A stretch of DNA of 64,000 bases from FEN-1073 sp963780865. Lineage in GTDB: Bacteria; Chloroflexota; Anaerolineae; Anaerolineales; RBG-16-64-43. Where the stretch lies: contig CAWADT010000013.1 in assembly GCA_963780865.1 (NCBI GenBank), positions 248,001 through 312,000 of the forward strand, read 5' to 3'. Below, one piece after another: positions 1-8,544 of this stretch (the first letter of the stretch is position 1; each line of letters opens with the position of its first letter). Position numbers and translations under genes: made by a program. The notes beneath the pieces are model-generated. The model did not search any database. It was given only the letters and a program-made list of their open reading frames with translations, and had not been told where the DNA came from.

Positions 1-576
1 TATGTGGGGCAGAAAAAAACAGGTCGTCTGCATAAATTTGAGGACCAGCTGGCGGACATGCTGAACCTCAGCGTCAACAGCCTGCGGGCCGGGTATTCCG
101 TGATCCAGGCGCTGGAGTCGGTCGCCAAGGAAATGCCGGCGCCCACCAACGGCGAAATTCGGCGCGTGGTGCAGGAAGTCCAAATCGGGCTCACCCTCGA
201 CACGGCTTTGGAAAACCTTCTCCGGCGGATGAGCAGCCCGGACCTAAAGCTCATCGTTACCGCGATTAATATTCAACGCGAAGTCGGCGGCAACCTGGCG
301 GAAATATTGGATACGATTTCCCACACCATCCGCGAACGGGTGAGAATCAAAGGGGAAATCCGGGTGCTCACCTCCCAGCAGACCGTCACGGGATACTTGA
401 TCGGTTTCCTGCCGTTTGCCCTGGCCGCCTTTCTCTACCTCGATAACCGGGCTTACATTATGCGGTTCTTCGATCCCGCCACGCGCACCTGCGGCATCCC
501 GATGGTCATCTGCGCGGTGCTTCTGATCGCCGCCGGGTTCTTCGCCATCAGCAGAATTGTATCGATCGAAGTATAA
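1..576 (+). CDS. tadB: Tad pilus inner-membrane protein TadB, 5'-truncated by the window edge
   Basis: The reading frame is open to base 1, so only the last 191 or so residues of a protein that is usually about 300 residues are present. A type II secretion F domain is visible: a helical segment containing FEDQLADMLNLSVNSLRAGYS, then an EVGGNLAEILDTIS motif, followed by two hydrophobic segments near the C-terminus (around residues 128-146 and 164-182). TadB-type proteins form the inner-membrane platform of Tad (Flp) pili with TadC. The next gene, tadC, starts 10 bases downstream, so they form an operon. A GTG at base 4 exists, but I do not regard it as the true start because homology-like sequence runs off the edge. 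Confidence 0.88.
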   Translation, partial: YVGQKKTGRLHKFEDQLADMLNLSVNSLRAGYSVIQALESVAKEMPAPTNGEIRRVVQEVQIGLTLDTALENLLRRMSSPDLKLIVTAINIQREVGGNLAEILDTISHTIRERVRIKGEIRVLTSQQTVTGYLIGFLPFALAAFLYLDNRAYIMRFFDPATRTCGIPMVICAVLLIAAGFFAISRIVSIEV

Positions 577-585
577 AGGGCCGCC

Positions 586-1536
586 ATGTTGATTGTCATT
601 GTTATCGGCGTCGTCATTCTGGGGGCAGGGCTCCTGGTGTATGCCGCCATTCGGATGCCGAAGGATGAGACCCCGCTGGACTCGCGCCTGTCCGAATATG
701 CGGGGCGCGAGGTTCCCGTCAGCCTGGAAGAGATCGAATTGCAGCAACCGTTCGCCGAACGGGTGGTCCTCCCCATTTTAAAGGGGGTCAGCGATTTTGT
801 CGTCCGGTTTACGCCCGCCGCCAACATCCAAACCATCCAGGAAAAACTCAATATGGCTGGAAATCCCTGGGGGGTGGAAGCTCCGGTCTATTGGTCGATG
901 CAAATTGTTTTTGCCGCTTTCTTCGGTGGACTGCTGCTCTTCCTTTTCGTTTTTGGATCGCTGAAGCTTCAGTGGTTTATGTCCCTGGGGATCACCTTGC
1001 TGGGTGTGGTCTTCGGATATTTTTTCCCGAGATTATATCTGGACAGCCGGATCGCCAGACGGCAGGACAATATCCGCAAGGCGATGCCGGATGCGCTGGA
1101 CCTGCTCACGATTTGCGTGGAAGCGGGTCTGGGGTTCGATTCCGCCATGTCGAAGGTAAACGAAGAATGGGAGAATGAATTGAGCGCCGCGTTCGGGAGA
1201 GTGATCCAGGAAATCCGGCTTGGCAAGCTGCGGCGCGACGCGCTCAAAGACATGGCGGAACGCGTCGGGATTCCTGAAATGACGAGTTTTGTGGCCGCCA
1301 TCGTACAATCAGAACAATTGGGCGTCAGCATGTCCAGAGTGCTGCGCATTCAAGCCGATCAAATGCGCCTCCGTCGGCGGCAGCGCGCCGAAGAAAAAGC
1401 TCATCAGGCGCCGGTGATCATGATGCTTCCGCTGGTGTTTCTGATCTTCCCTACGATTCTCATCGTTCTCCTCGGCCCCGCCGGGTTGATTCTCTTCACC
1501 TCCCCGGTCGGGCATATGTTCTTTGGCGGGGGATGA
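586..1536 (+). CDS. tadC: Tad pilus inner-membrane protein TadC
   Basis: This 316-residue membrane protein has an N-terminal membrane helix (residues 1-24), a central pair of hydrophobic segments (about 103-150) and a type II secretion F domain containing DNIRKAMPDALDLLTICVEAGLGFD. A final hydrophobic hairpin rich in proline and leucine lies near residue 280. This is the usual TadC layout and length. TadC works with TadB as the platform for assembly of Flp-type pili. It follows tadB after 10 bases and its TGA overlaps the comF start in an ATGA junction, so co-translation with the downstream genes is likely. Confidence 0.9.
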   Translation: MLIVIVIGVVILGAGLLVYAAIRMPKDETPLDSRLSEYAGREVPVSLEEIELQQPFAERVVLPILKGVSDFVVRFTPAANIQTIQEKLNMAGNPWGVEAPVYWSMQIVFAAFFGGLLLFLFVFGSLKLQWFMSLGITLLGVVFGYFFPRLYLDSRIARRQDNIRKAMPDALDLLTICVEAGLGFDSAMSKVNEEWENELSAAFGRVIQEIRLGKLRRDALKDMAERVGIPEMTSFVAAIVQSEQLGVSMSRVLRIQADQMRLRRRQRAEEKAHQAPVIMMLPLVFLIFPTILIVLLGPAGLILFTSPVGHMFFGGG

Positions 1537-2303
1537 TGCCCGGGCTTTCCTCCAAACGCCGATGGATCGAAGGCAGTAATTCTTTCCGTTCGATTTATTT
1601 TTATCTCCTCGATCTTCTCTTTCCTTCCCATTGCGTGGAATGCCATTCCGCCGGCCGCTCCATCTGCGGGAAATGTTACCCGCTCATCGAATGGATCGAA
1701 GCGCCCTTCTGCCGCCTCTGCGGTCAGCCGCTGGGAAAAATCGACCATCACCAGTGCGTCGACCCCCAGTTGCTCAGGTTTGTTCGATCGGCAGCCGTTT
1801 TTTCCGGACCCATGCGGCGGGCCATCCATGCGCTAAAGTATTCCTCCGACCGCGTCCTGGCACTGTTTCTGGTGGATATTTCCTTTCCCCATTTTTCCAC
1901 GCTCTCCTTGGATTTCGATCGCATCCTTCCAGTCCCGCTCGGGCGAATTCGGGAAAGAGAACGGGGCTATAATCAATCCGTGCTGCTGGCCGAAGCGTTG
2001 TCGATCAAGGCACACATTCCGGTCGACGCGAAGTGTCTGTCCCGATCCCGCGAAACGAGATCCCAGGTGGGTTTATCTCACGCCGAACGGAGAATAAATG
2101 TGGAACGGGCTTTTTCCGCATCGTCCGTCTCGGGCTGCAAAATCCTTTTGGTGGACGACGTGTGCACAACGGGGGCTACCTTGCAGAGTTGCGCGGCCGC
2201 TCTGATGGGGGCAGGTGCGCATTCGGTCGCCGGTTTGACGCTTGCCCGGGCGATCCTTCCCGGAATGGACCTTCATCCCGATCCTCACGGAGAGAAAAAA
2301 TGA
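1533..2303 (+). CDS. comF: ComF family phosphoribosyltransferase-like protein
   Basis: This 256-residue protein has the standard ComF plan. An N-terminal double zinc knuckle with CxxC pairs (HCVEC, ICGKC, FCRLCG) lies at about residues 33-65, and a C-terminal phosphoribosyltransferase domain ends with the PRPP loop ILLVDDVCTTGATL. ComF proteins are needed for DNA uptake during natural transformation in some bacteria; their catalytic activity is poorly defined. It starts inside the tadC stop (ATGA) and ends inside the hpf start (ATGA). It therefore sits in a tightly packed operon between a pilus operon and a ribosome hibernation factor. The competence link is notable because dprA further along the window looks broken. 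Confidence 0.88.
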   Translation: MMPGLSSKRRWIEGSNSFRSIYFYLLDLLFPSHCVECHSAGRSICGKCYPLIEWIEAPFCRLCGQPLGKIDHHQCVDPQLLRFVRSAAVFSGPMRRAIHALKYSSDRVLALFLVDISFPHFSTLSLDFDRILPVPLGRIRERERGYNQSVLLAEALSIKAHIPVDAKCLSRSRETRSQVGLSHAERRINVERAFSASSVSGCKILLVDDVCTTGATLQSCAAALMGAGAHSVAGLTLARAILPGMDLHPDPHGEKK

Positions 2304-2851
2304 CCATCCGGATTCTCATCAACACGTCGGAAATGGAAATGACTCCTCATTTGAAGGAGTACGTGGAGAAGAAGCTCCTTAAATTAAACCGATTATTGGA
2401 CAATCTCGATGAAGCCAGGGTGGAATTAAAGTTCAACTCCTCGGTCCGGAGCGCTTCCGATAAACACGTGGCGCAAATGACCGTCCGCGGAAAAAACCTG
2501 CTGCTGCGGGCCGAGGAACGCAGCGAGGATATCTACACTTCCATCGACGTGGCGCTGGATAAACTACACCGTCAATTGGAAAAATTCAAGGGGAAGCATA
2601 TGCGCTCGCGCGAAGAACTCGCGGCGCTGGCGGCGGAGGCCGGTCTTCCCCGCCCGAAGGAGGAGTCGCCGATCGTCCGCAGAAAATCCTTCCTTCTGGA
2701 GCCGATGAACGAAAAAGAGGCCATGGAGCAGATGCAAATGCTGGGGCACGAGGAATTCTTCCTATTTCAGAACGTTCAAAGCGGAAAAGTAAACGTCATC
2801 TACAAGCGCCGGGACGGCTCCTATGGAATGCTGGAACCGGAAATTCGATAG
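2300..2851 (+). CDS. hpf: Ribosome hibernation-promoting factor, long form
   Basis: Translation from the ATG that overlaps the comF stop gives 183 residues. The N-terminal S30AE/YfiA domain (MTIRILINTSEMEMTPHLKE onward, residues 1 to about 100) binds the 30S subunit. The C-terminal domain (RRKSFLLEPMNEKEAMEQMQ ... VIYKRRDGSYGMLEP) is the dimerisation module of long HPF, which joins two ribosomes into 100S particles in resting cells. An in-frame open stretch continues upstream to 2033, but it overlaps comF coding sequence and has no HPF similarity, so I reject the longer start. The gene ends 18 bases before the convergent ABC permease gene. Confidence 0.94.
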   Translation: MTIRILINTSEMEMTPHLKEYVEKKLLKLNRLLDNLDEARVELKFNSSVRSASDKHVAQMTVRGKNLLLRAEERSEDIYTSIDVALDKLHRQLEKFKGKHMRSREELAALAAEAGLPRPKEESPIVRRKSFLLEPMNEKEAMEQMQMLGHEEFFLFQNVQSGKVNVIYKRRDGSYGMLEPEIR

Positions 2852-2869
2852 GAATAATTCCTCCGGATT

Positions 2870-3631
2870 CTAGCGGGCCGTTTGCAAACCCCATCGTTCA
2901 CGAATGGCCCGCTCGATGGGGGCGAAGATCAGAAAATCCACCATCAATCCGATCAGGACGATGATCAGCATCACGGCGATCACCTGGCTCATATCATTAA
3001 GTTCCCTTCCCATCGTCAGCAAGAAACCGATCCCCATCCCGGCATACAATAATTCGCCGGCCATGAGGGAACGCCAGGCAAAGGACCAGCCGAGCTTCAT
3101 TCCCGAGATGATCGACGGAAGGGCCGCGGGTAATATCACGCGGAAATACAATTGGAACCCCGCGGCACCCATTGTTTTCGCCGCATGAAGGAACAGGGGA
3201 GGCGTATTCCGGATTCCGTCTGCGGTGGCCAAGGAGATCGATAGCACCGCCCCCATAATGACAACGAAGATAATCGCTTTATCCGATAACCCGAACCACA
3301 GCAGCGCCAACGGCAACCAGCATACGCTCGGAAGCGCTTGCAACCCCAGGAGCAGCGACCCCAGTGTTTTTTGGATGATTTGAATTCTTCCCAGGAGCAC
3401 GCCGAGGGTGATTCCGAGCGCGAGGGATATTCCGTACCCGATGGCAATCCTTCTAAGGCTGATCGAAATGGCGAGCGGATAGCTGCCGTCGGAAAAACCG
3501 TTCCAGATGGATAGAATCACTTTCGAAGGTGAAGGAAAAATGTACGTCGGCCAGAATTGCAAAAGGGCCAGGATCTCCCAGGCGGCCAACAGCAGGATAT
3601 AGAAACCGATTCTAAGCAGCCAGTTTCTCAT
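2870..3631 (-). CDS. ABC transporter permease, SsuC/TauC/NrtB type
   Basis: This 253-residue protein has about six hydrophobic segments and the BPD-transport EAA loop, seen as AAKTMGAAGFQLYFRVILPAALPSIISGMKLG. That form is typical of permeases for sulfonates, nitrate/bicarbonate, taurine or thiamine precursors. Its start overlaps the end of the ATPase gene by 20 bases, so the pair is one operon transcribed leftward. No periplasmic substrate-binding protein gene lies in the window beside it, so the substrate cannot be assigned; the binding protein may be encoded elsewhere. Confidence 0.88.
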   Translation of the reverse strand: MRNWLLRIGFYILLLAAWEILALLQFWPTYIFPSPSKVILSIWNGFSDGSYPLAISISLRRIAIGYGISLALGITLGVLLGRIQIIQKTLGSLLLGLQALPSVCWLPLALLWFGLSDKAIIFVVIMGAVLSISLATADGIRNTPPLFLHAAKTMGAAGFQLYFRVILPAALPSIISGMKLGWSFAWRSLMAGELLYAGMGIGFLLTMGRELNDMSQVIAVMLIIVLIGLMVDFLIFAPIERAIRERWGLQTAR

Positions 3632-4418
3632 TGTTTAATTCCTTTTGTTGGGCGGCGAGAACCTCTTCCCGCAAATCGGAGAGCAATTCGCGCACAGCTT
3701 CAATTAACGCGAAATCCTCGATATGGCGCGGGCGTGGAAGTTCGCATCGAAAATCCCTCTTTAATCTTCCGGGCCTGGCGGAGAGCAAAAGCACCCGGTC
3801 CCCCAGCACCAAAGCCTCGCGGACGTTATGGGTGACAAACAGGATGGTCTTGCCGGTCTTGGCCCAGATTTCCTGCAATTCCGCATGCAGCATGTCTCTG
3901 GTTTGCGCGTCCAACGCCGCAAACGGCTCATCCATAAGCAGAATATCCGGCTCGATCGCCAGGGCGCGGGCCAAAGCAACCCGTTGTTTCATGCCCCCGG
4001 ACAATTCATGCATATAGGCTGTTCCAAAACTGCTCAACCCGACCATCCGGAGATATTCGCTGACCTTCGGGGACTGCTTTTTCTTCGGCATTCCAATGCA
4101 GTCCAGGCCGAAGGCGACGTTATCCAGAACGTTGAGCCAGGGAAACAGAGCCGGTTCCTGAAAGATCTCCACGCGTTCGCGTCCGGGCCCCGTTATTTCC
4201 TTCCCGTCCATGAGCACCGTTCCAGAATCCGGCTTATCCAAGCCGGCGATGATGTTCAACAGGGTGGTTTTTCCGCAACCCGACGGCCCCAGCAGGCATA
4301 TGAATTCCCCGGCCCGGACGTCAAACGATAAATCCTCCAACGCATTTGTCAATTCGCGGTGGCTGTGATGAAATACCTTGGAGACGGACCTGACCGAGAG
4401 TTTCAAATTATCTCCCAT
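3612..4418 (-). CDS. ABC transporter ATP-binding protein, SsuB/TauB/NrtD type
   Basis: This 268-residue nucleotide-binding subunit has a Walker A (LLGPSGCGKTTLL), a Q-loop (QEPALFPWLNVLDNV), an ABC signature (LSGGMKQRVALARAL) and a Walker B (DILLMDEPFAALD), followed by an H-loop (FVTHNVREALVLGDRV). The QEPALFPW and DEPFAALDAQTR wording is typical of the nitrate/sulfonate/taurine importer group. It is translated just before, and overlaps, the permease gene. The 352 bases upstream hold no recognisable binding-protein gene. Confidence 0.92.
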   Translation of the reverse strand: MGDNLKLSVRSVSKVFHHSHRELTNALEDLSFDVRAGEFICLLGPSGCGKTTLLNIIAGLDKPDSGTVLMDGKEITGPGRERVEIFQEPALFPWLNVLDNVAFGLDCIGMPKKKQSPKVSEYLRMVGLSSFGTAYMHELSGGMKQRVALARALAIEPDILLMDEPFAALDAQTRDMLHAELQEIWAKTGKTILFVTHNVREALVLGDRVLLLSARPGRLKRDFRCELPRPRHIEDFALIEAVRELLSDLREEVLAAQQKELNNEKLAA

Positions 4419-4770
4419 GGGGTTGGCGGATAAATTGGTTATTTATTTTCAGTGTCGAGCTGGAATGCGTTGAGGAAACCAGGGTACCCAAATGTATCGG
4501 AATGGAGCCGGCAATGGCGTGCCGATCCATCCATTGTGCCTGAGCCGATACCGATGTTGGTCATTGTAAAACCGGTCCGTGCCCAGGCGGCTCGGATCCA
4601 CTCATGGCAGGCTAAGAATCCCGCCAGGAAAACAAACGCTCGAAACCCGGAAACGCCGAAAAGACAGGCCATCTCGATTTTTTCCAGCCCTTCTTCCCGT
4701 TCAATTCAAGTATAATTATACCCCGGGCGGTGAATTTTAATATATTTCAAGGGATAAACCCTTTTTTTCG
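4419..4770. other. Intergenic region between the ABC operon and ligA
   Basis: About 350 bases separate the divergent ABC operon and ligA. A small leftward open frame (77 codons, 4439-4672) exists, but it has no recognisable domain and no convincing ribosome-binding site, so I do not call it. The one clear signal is the AT-rich palindrome TATAATTATA at 4711-4720. Confidence 0.5.
4711..4720. promoter_or_regulatory. Symmetric -10 element, possible bidirectional promoter
   Basis: The palindrome TATAATTATA presents a perfect TATAAT hexamer on both strands. Rightward it would start transcription about 48 bases before ligA. Leftward it would give the ABC operon a leader of roughly 290 bases. No strong -35 hexamer is visible on either side, so the call rests on the -10 alone. 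Confidence 0.4.
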
Positions 4771-6813
4771 ATGGACCCACAAACTGTTCTCCTGCGGATG
4801 AAAAAATTAAGGGAGGAAATTTTATACCATAGCCACCGGTATTACGTACTGGATTCCCCCGTTATCAGCGATTCGGAATATGACGCACTCTTTGGGGAAC
4901 TTCAAAAACTAGAGGACGCCTATCCCCAATACCGGTCGCCCGATTCCCCAACGCAGCGCATCGGAGGATTTATCTCCGAAAAATTCCAACGCGTACTCCA
5001 CCCCCAGCCCATTCTCAGCCTGGCGAATGCTTTTTCCGCCGAAGATCTATTGGCCTGGCAAGAGCGGGTTTCCCGTTTGAATCCCAAAGTCTGCCAATCC
5101 CCGTTTGTGATCGAGCCGAAAATTGACGGGCTGACCGTGATATTACATTATCGGAACGGAGTATTCGAACTGGGCGCCACGCGCGGTGATGGGTCGCAGG
5201 GAGAAGATATCACCCCTAACCTCCGGACCGTACGATCCCTGCCGCTTCGAATTCCAGTCGATCCCTCCTATTCCGGGAATCTTCCCAATCGATTGGTGGT
5301 GCGGGGAGAGGCTTTCATCCGGTTGAAGCCTTTTGAGGCCTTGAATGCGGAACTCGCGGGCAGGGGGGAGAAAATTTACGTCAATCCGCGCAACGCCGCG
5401 GCGGGGGCTCTACGCCAGTTGGATTCACACCTCACTGCCCAGCGGCCGATCGATTTGCTTTGCTACGCCATCATCGCTTGGGAGGGCGGGGGCAAGCCCA
5501 CGACCCAACGGGGCACCCTCGAGATTCTGAAGGCGTTGGGATTTCCCGTCAGCCGCGATATCCAAACGGCGGAAACCATCCAGGAGGCGGCTCACCTGTG
5601 CGCGGACTGGGAGCGCCGGAGGAATTCGCTGGATTACGAAGTGGACGGCGCGGTGATAAAGCTGGACGATTTAGCCCTGGCGGACGAATTAGGAACCGTG
5701 GGAAAAGATCCGCGCAGTGCCATCGCGTATAAATTCGCCGCCCGCGAAGAGAGCACCATGCTTCGAGAAATCGGCGTCAACGTCGGCCGAACCGGGGTGC
5801 TGACGCCCTACGCCGTGCTCGAACCCGTTGCGATCGGGGGAGTGACGGTCAGCCGCGCCACGCTTCACAATTTTGATTTCATCCGCGAGCGGGACATTCA
5901 AATCGGCGATACGATCATGATCAAACGCGCGGGAGACGTGATCCCGTATGTGATCGGACCGATCCTCGACAAACGCACCGGAAGGGAAACACCCTATTCC
6001 TCTCCCACCCGGTGCCCCTCCTGCCATGAGCCGGTCGAGAAGATCCCGGACGAGGTTGCGCTTTATTGCATCAATGCTTCCTGCCCGGACCAGCTTATCC
6101 GAAATCTAGAGCATTTCGCCTCCCGCTCCGCGATGGATATCGAAGGGCTCGGCATCCGCATCATCGAGCAACTGGTCCAGGAACGGTTGGTAAAAGACCT
6201 CGCCGATCCCTACCGGCTGAAAAAAGAAGAGTTGCTTCGTCTGGAAGGGTTTGCCGAAAAGAAAGCGGAAAACCTCGTCCGCGCCATCGAGGATTCAAAA
6301 TCCCGATCGCTTCCGAGATTCCTTACCGGGTTGGGAATACACGGCGTCGGCGAAATTCTGGCGGGAGATCTTGCCCGCTACATCACTCGTCTGGATCGTC
6401 TTAACCATTTGTCCCTGGAAGAATTACAGACCATTTCCGGCGTGGGACCCAATCTGGCGGAATCCATTCTGGGCTGGTTCGCCCGCAAACCCAACCGGGC
6501 GCTGTTGGAGAAATTTCACCATGTGGGCATCTGGCCGATTTACACCGCGACCGAAACGGCGGCCGGCGGGGCATTGGCGGGCAGGCAATTCGTGGTGACC
6601 GGAACGCTGGAAAAATATTCCCGCGAGGATATTAAAACTTACATCCGGCAGTCGGGTGGAACCGTGCAGGAATCCGTCTCCAGGAAAACCGACTATTTGG
6701 TGGCCGGGGAGAATCCCGGTTCCAAATTGGAAAAAGCGAAAGCGCTTGGAATTCCCATTCTGAGCGAGCGGGACCTCGAACGATGGGTGCAATCAAAGGA
6801 AAAACCCGCTTGA
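4771..6813 (+). CDS. ligA: NAD-dependent DNA ligase LigA
   Basis: The 680-residue length matches bacterial LigA. In order it shows domain Ia (residues 1-60, YHSHRYYVLDSPVISDSEYD), the adenylation domain with catalytic lysine K117 in EPKIDG, and an OB fold. A four-cysteine zinc finger (CPSCHEPV ... CINASCP) lies at about 413-438, followed by helix-hairpin-helix repeats (LEGFAEKKAENL, IHGVGEILAGDLA, ISGVGPNLAESI) and a C-terminal BRCT domain from about residue 605 (GRQFVVTGTLEKYSRED). It joins nicks using NAD+ in replication and repair. The stop codon overlaps the likely TTG start of the next gene. Confidence 0.97.
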   Translation: MDPQTVLLRMKKLREEILYHSHRYYVLDSPVISDSEYDALFGELQKLEDAYPQYRSPDSPTQRIGGFISEKFQRVLHPQPILSLANAFSAEDLLAWQERVSRLNPKVCQSPFVIEPKIDGLTVILHYRNGVFELGATRGDGSQGEDITPNLRTVRSLPLRIPVDPSYSGNLPNRLVVRGEAFIRLKPFEALNAELAGRGEKIYVNPRNAAAGALRQLDSHLTAQRPIDLLCYAIIAWEGGGKPTTQRGTLEILKALGFPVSRDIQTAETIQEAAHLCADWERRRNSLDYEVDGAVIKLDDLALADELGTVGKDPRSAIAYKFAAREESTMLREIGVNVGRTGVLTPYAVLEPVAIGGVTVSRATLHNFDFIRERDIQIGDTIMIKRAGDVIPYVIGPILDKRTGRETPYSSPTRCPSCHEPVEKIPDEVALYCINASCPDQLIRNLEHFASRSAMDIEGLGIRIIEQLVQERLVKDLADPYRLKKEELLRLEGFAEKKAENLVRAIEDSKSRSLPRFLTGLGIHGVGEILAGDLARYITRLDRLNHLSLEELQTISGVGPNLAESILGWFARKPNRALLEKFHHVGIWPIYTATETAAGGALAGRQFVVTGTLEKYSREDIKTYIRQSGGTVQESVSRKTDYLVAGENPGSKLEKAKALGIPILSERDLERWVQSKEKPA

Positions 6814-8009
6814 CCGATCCCCATATCGTCTTAAAGCTCGGCCGGGAAAAATCCATTCGCCAAAGGCATCCCTGGATCTTTTCCGGCGCCATCCAGGACA
6901 TTGCGGGATCGCCCGGGATGGGGGACACGGTCGACGTCTTGGACCAGCGGGGCGGCTGGCTGGCCAGGGCGGGGTACAGCCCCCATTCGCAAATCTCAGC
7001 CAGGATTTGGACTTGGCGCGAATCAGAAACCGTCGACGAGGGTTTTTTCCTTCGGGCCATCCGCCAGGCCGACGAAAATCGTTCCGCCCTCCAGCCGTAC
7101 ACCAACGGCCTCCGCCTGGTGAACGCGGAAAATGACGGATTGCCGGGATTAATTCTTGATTCCTATGACGGCTATTTGGTCGTCCAATTTCTTTCAGCCG
7201 GGACGGAGCGTTGGCGAAAGGAAATCTTGAACGCCGCCACGCAGCTTCCGGGCGTGAAAGGCGTCTTCGAACGGTCCGACGTCGAGGTCCGGGAGAAAGA
7301 AGGCCTTCCTCCGGCTCAAGGCGTCGTCCGCGGCCAAAGTCCGCCGCAGCAGGTGGTCATGACCGAGGGCGGCTGGAAATTCCTTGTGGACGTGCGCCAA
7401 GGCCATAAGACCGGGTTCTATCTGGATCAGCGGGAAAATCGATCCATCCTGGCCCGGTGGATTTCACAAAATCTACGGGGGAAGGAAATATTAAACGTCT
7501 TTTCTTACACCGGCGCATTCGCCGTGGTGGGCTATACCTCGGGTGCCGGATATGTTCTCAACGTGGATTCTTCCGAAGCGGCGCTCTCGGTACTGCCGGA
7601 ACATTATTCCTTGAACGGAATACCGCCCGTACAGGATGATCATCTGGCGGGCAACGCCTTTGAGGTGCTACGGGGCTTCCGGGATCAGGGAAGGCTTTTT
7701 GATATGATCATTCTGGATCCCCCTAAATTGGCGCAATCCCAACAGGGCTTAACCAAAGCCACTCGAGCGTATAAAGATATCAATTGGCTGTCGATGCGCT
7801 TGCTCCGCCCGAACGGTTACCTCGCGACCTTTTCCTGTTCCGGTTTGGTGGATGAGGAATTGTTCCAAAAGATTCTTTTTTCCGCCTCGCTGGATGCCGG
7901 GCGGGATGTACAAATTATGGAACGGCTGGGTCAGCCCTTGGACCATCCCGTGCGGTTATCATTTCCCGAAGGCAAATATCTCAAGGGGTTTATTTGCCGG
8001 GTTGCCTAA
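6810..8009 (+). CDS. Class I SAM-dependent rRNA methyltransferase, RlmI family
   Basis: The protein has an N-terminal PUA-like domain (LGREKSIRQRHPWIFSGAI), an RlmI-like middle domain (GLRLVNAENDGLPGLILDSYDG) and a C-terminal Rossmann methyltransferase domain with LNVFSYTGAFAV as motif I and the catalytic motif ILDPPKLAQS. RlmI-type enzymes make 5-methylcytosine in 23S rRNA. An ATG at 6783 would give 408 residues but lies 31 bases inside ligA. I prefer the TTG at 6810 (399 residues) because AAAGGA sits about 8 bases before it and it forms a TTGA overlap with the ligA stop. A strong terminator follows at 8038. Confidence 0.88.
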   Translation: MTDPHIVLKLGREKSIRQRHPWIFSGAIQDIAGSPGMGDTVDVLDQRGGWLARAGYSPHSQISARIWTWRESETVDEGFFLRAIRQADENRSALQPYTNGLRLVNAENDGLPGLILDSYDGYLVVQFLSAGTERWRKEILNAATQLPGVKGVFERSDVEVREKEGLPPAQGVVRGQSPPQQVVMTEGGWKFLVDVRQGHKTGFYLDQRENRSILARWISQNLRGKEILNVFSYTGAFAVVGYTSGAGYVLNVDSSEAALSVLPEHYSLNGIPPVQDDHLAGNAFEVLRGFRDQGRLFDMIILDPPKLAQSQQGLTKATRAYKDINWLSMRLLRPNGYLATFSCSGLVDEELFQKILFSASLDAGRDVQIMERLGQPLDHPVRLSFPEGKYLKGFICRVA

Positions 8010-8037
8010 TAGATGTCGGCGCCGGCACTTGGAAGAA

Positions 8038-8074
8038 AGAAAGCCGTATTCAAAATGAATACGGCTTTCTTTTC
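8038..8074. terminator. Intrinsic terminator between the methyltransferase gene and tmRNA
   Basis: A 14-bp perfect stem (8038-8051 with 8057-8070) with loop AAAAT is followed by a T tract on the + strand. The opposite side also carries a T-rich flank. It can end transcription from both the rightward methyltransferase gene and the leftward tmRNA gene. Confidence 0.85.
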
Positions 8075-8114
8075 CGGGTGTGTTTCGTGATCCACTTTCG
8101 CAAAGAGAAAGAAG

Positions 8115-8505
8115 TGGAGATGGCGGGAATTGAACCCGCGTCCGAGAAGATTCGCCTTCAGATATCTACGGGTATAGCCGAATTGTTACCTCTCGGCGAC
8201 CGGGTATTCATCCGGCGGAAAACCCCGGTTCACCAAGCCGCTTGGGCCCGAAAGCCCTCTTTCGCGCACGTCGCGACGTCGTGCGCGGCACTTTGGCTTT
8301 GTCGCGCCTGGATTTCTCCCAGCCAAAGTTAGGGAGAGCCAGACGTGACCCCTTTTGGGGTCAGGCTCTATATTGCGGGTTAGGCCGCAACAGGAAGAGC
8401 GGAGTAAGTGTGATTGGCACTTTGGTTTTGCGCTGATTTACCGAGTTCGGCGCCTCTCGACCCGCAATCTGAAAACAGCCTCCTCCGTCGATACCTTTCA
8501 TCCCC
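8115..8505 (-). ncRNA. ssrA: Transfer-messenger RNA (tmRNA)
   Basis: The 391-nt gene begins GGGGATG and ends CATCTCC plus discriminator A, which pair as a 7-bp acceptor stem (one G-U). The 3' part carries a T-arm GGGTTCAATTCCC, and CCA is not encoded. The tag reading frame runs from 8433 down to 8380: resume codon GCG, then a peptide AQNQSANHTYSALPVAA and TAA. The C-terminal ALPVAA is the kind of hydrophobic end that proteases recognise. tmRNA with SmpB rescues stalled ribosomes and tags the unfinished protein. Its partner smpB lies 21 bases upstream on the same strand. Confidence 0.96.
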
Positions 8506-8514
8506 GGAAAATAA

Positions 8515-8544
8515 ATTATATCACCGTTAATCCCGCCGCTTCAA
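8515..8544 (-). promoter_or_regulatory. tmRNA promoter inside the 3' end of smpB
   Basis: On the minus strand a TTGAAG hexamer (8544-8539) is followed 18 bases later by TATAAT (8520-8515). The expected start point falls within a few bases of the tmRNA 5' end at 8505. The -35 lies within the last codons of smpB, so ssrA can be transcribed independently of smpB. Confidence 0.7.

Noticed and set aside
4439..4672. 77-codon leftward frame upstream of the ABC ATPase gene
   Set aside because: No domain, odd composition, and no ribosome-binding site; not a remnant of a binding protein as far as I can see.
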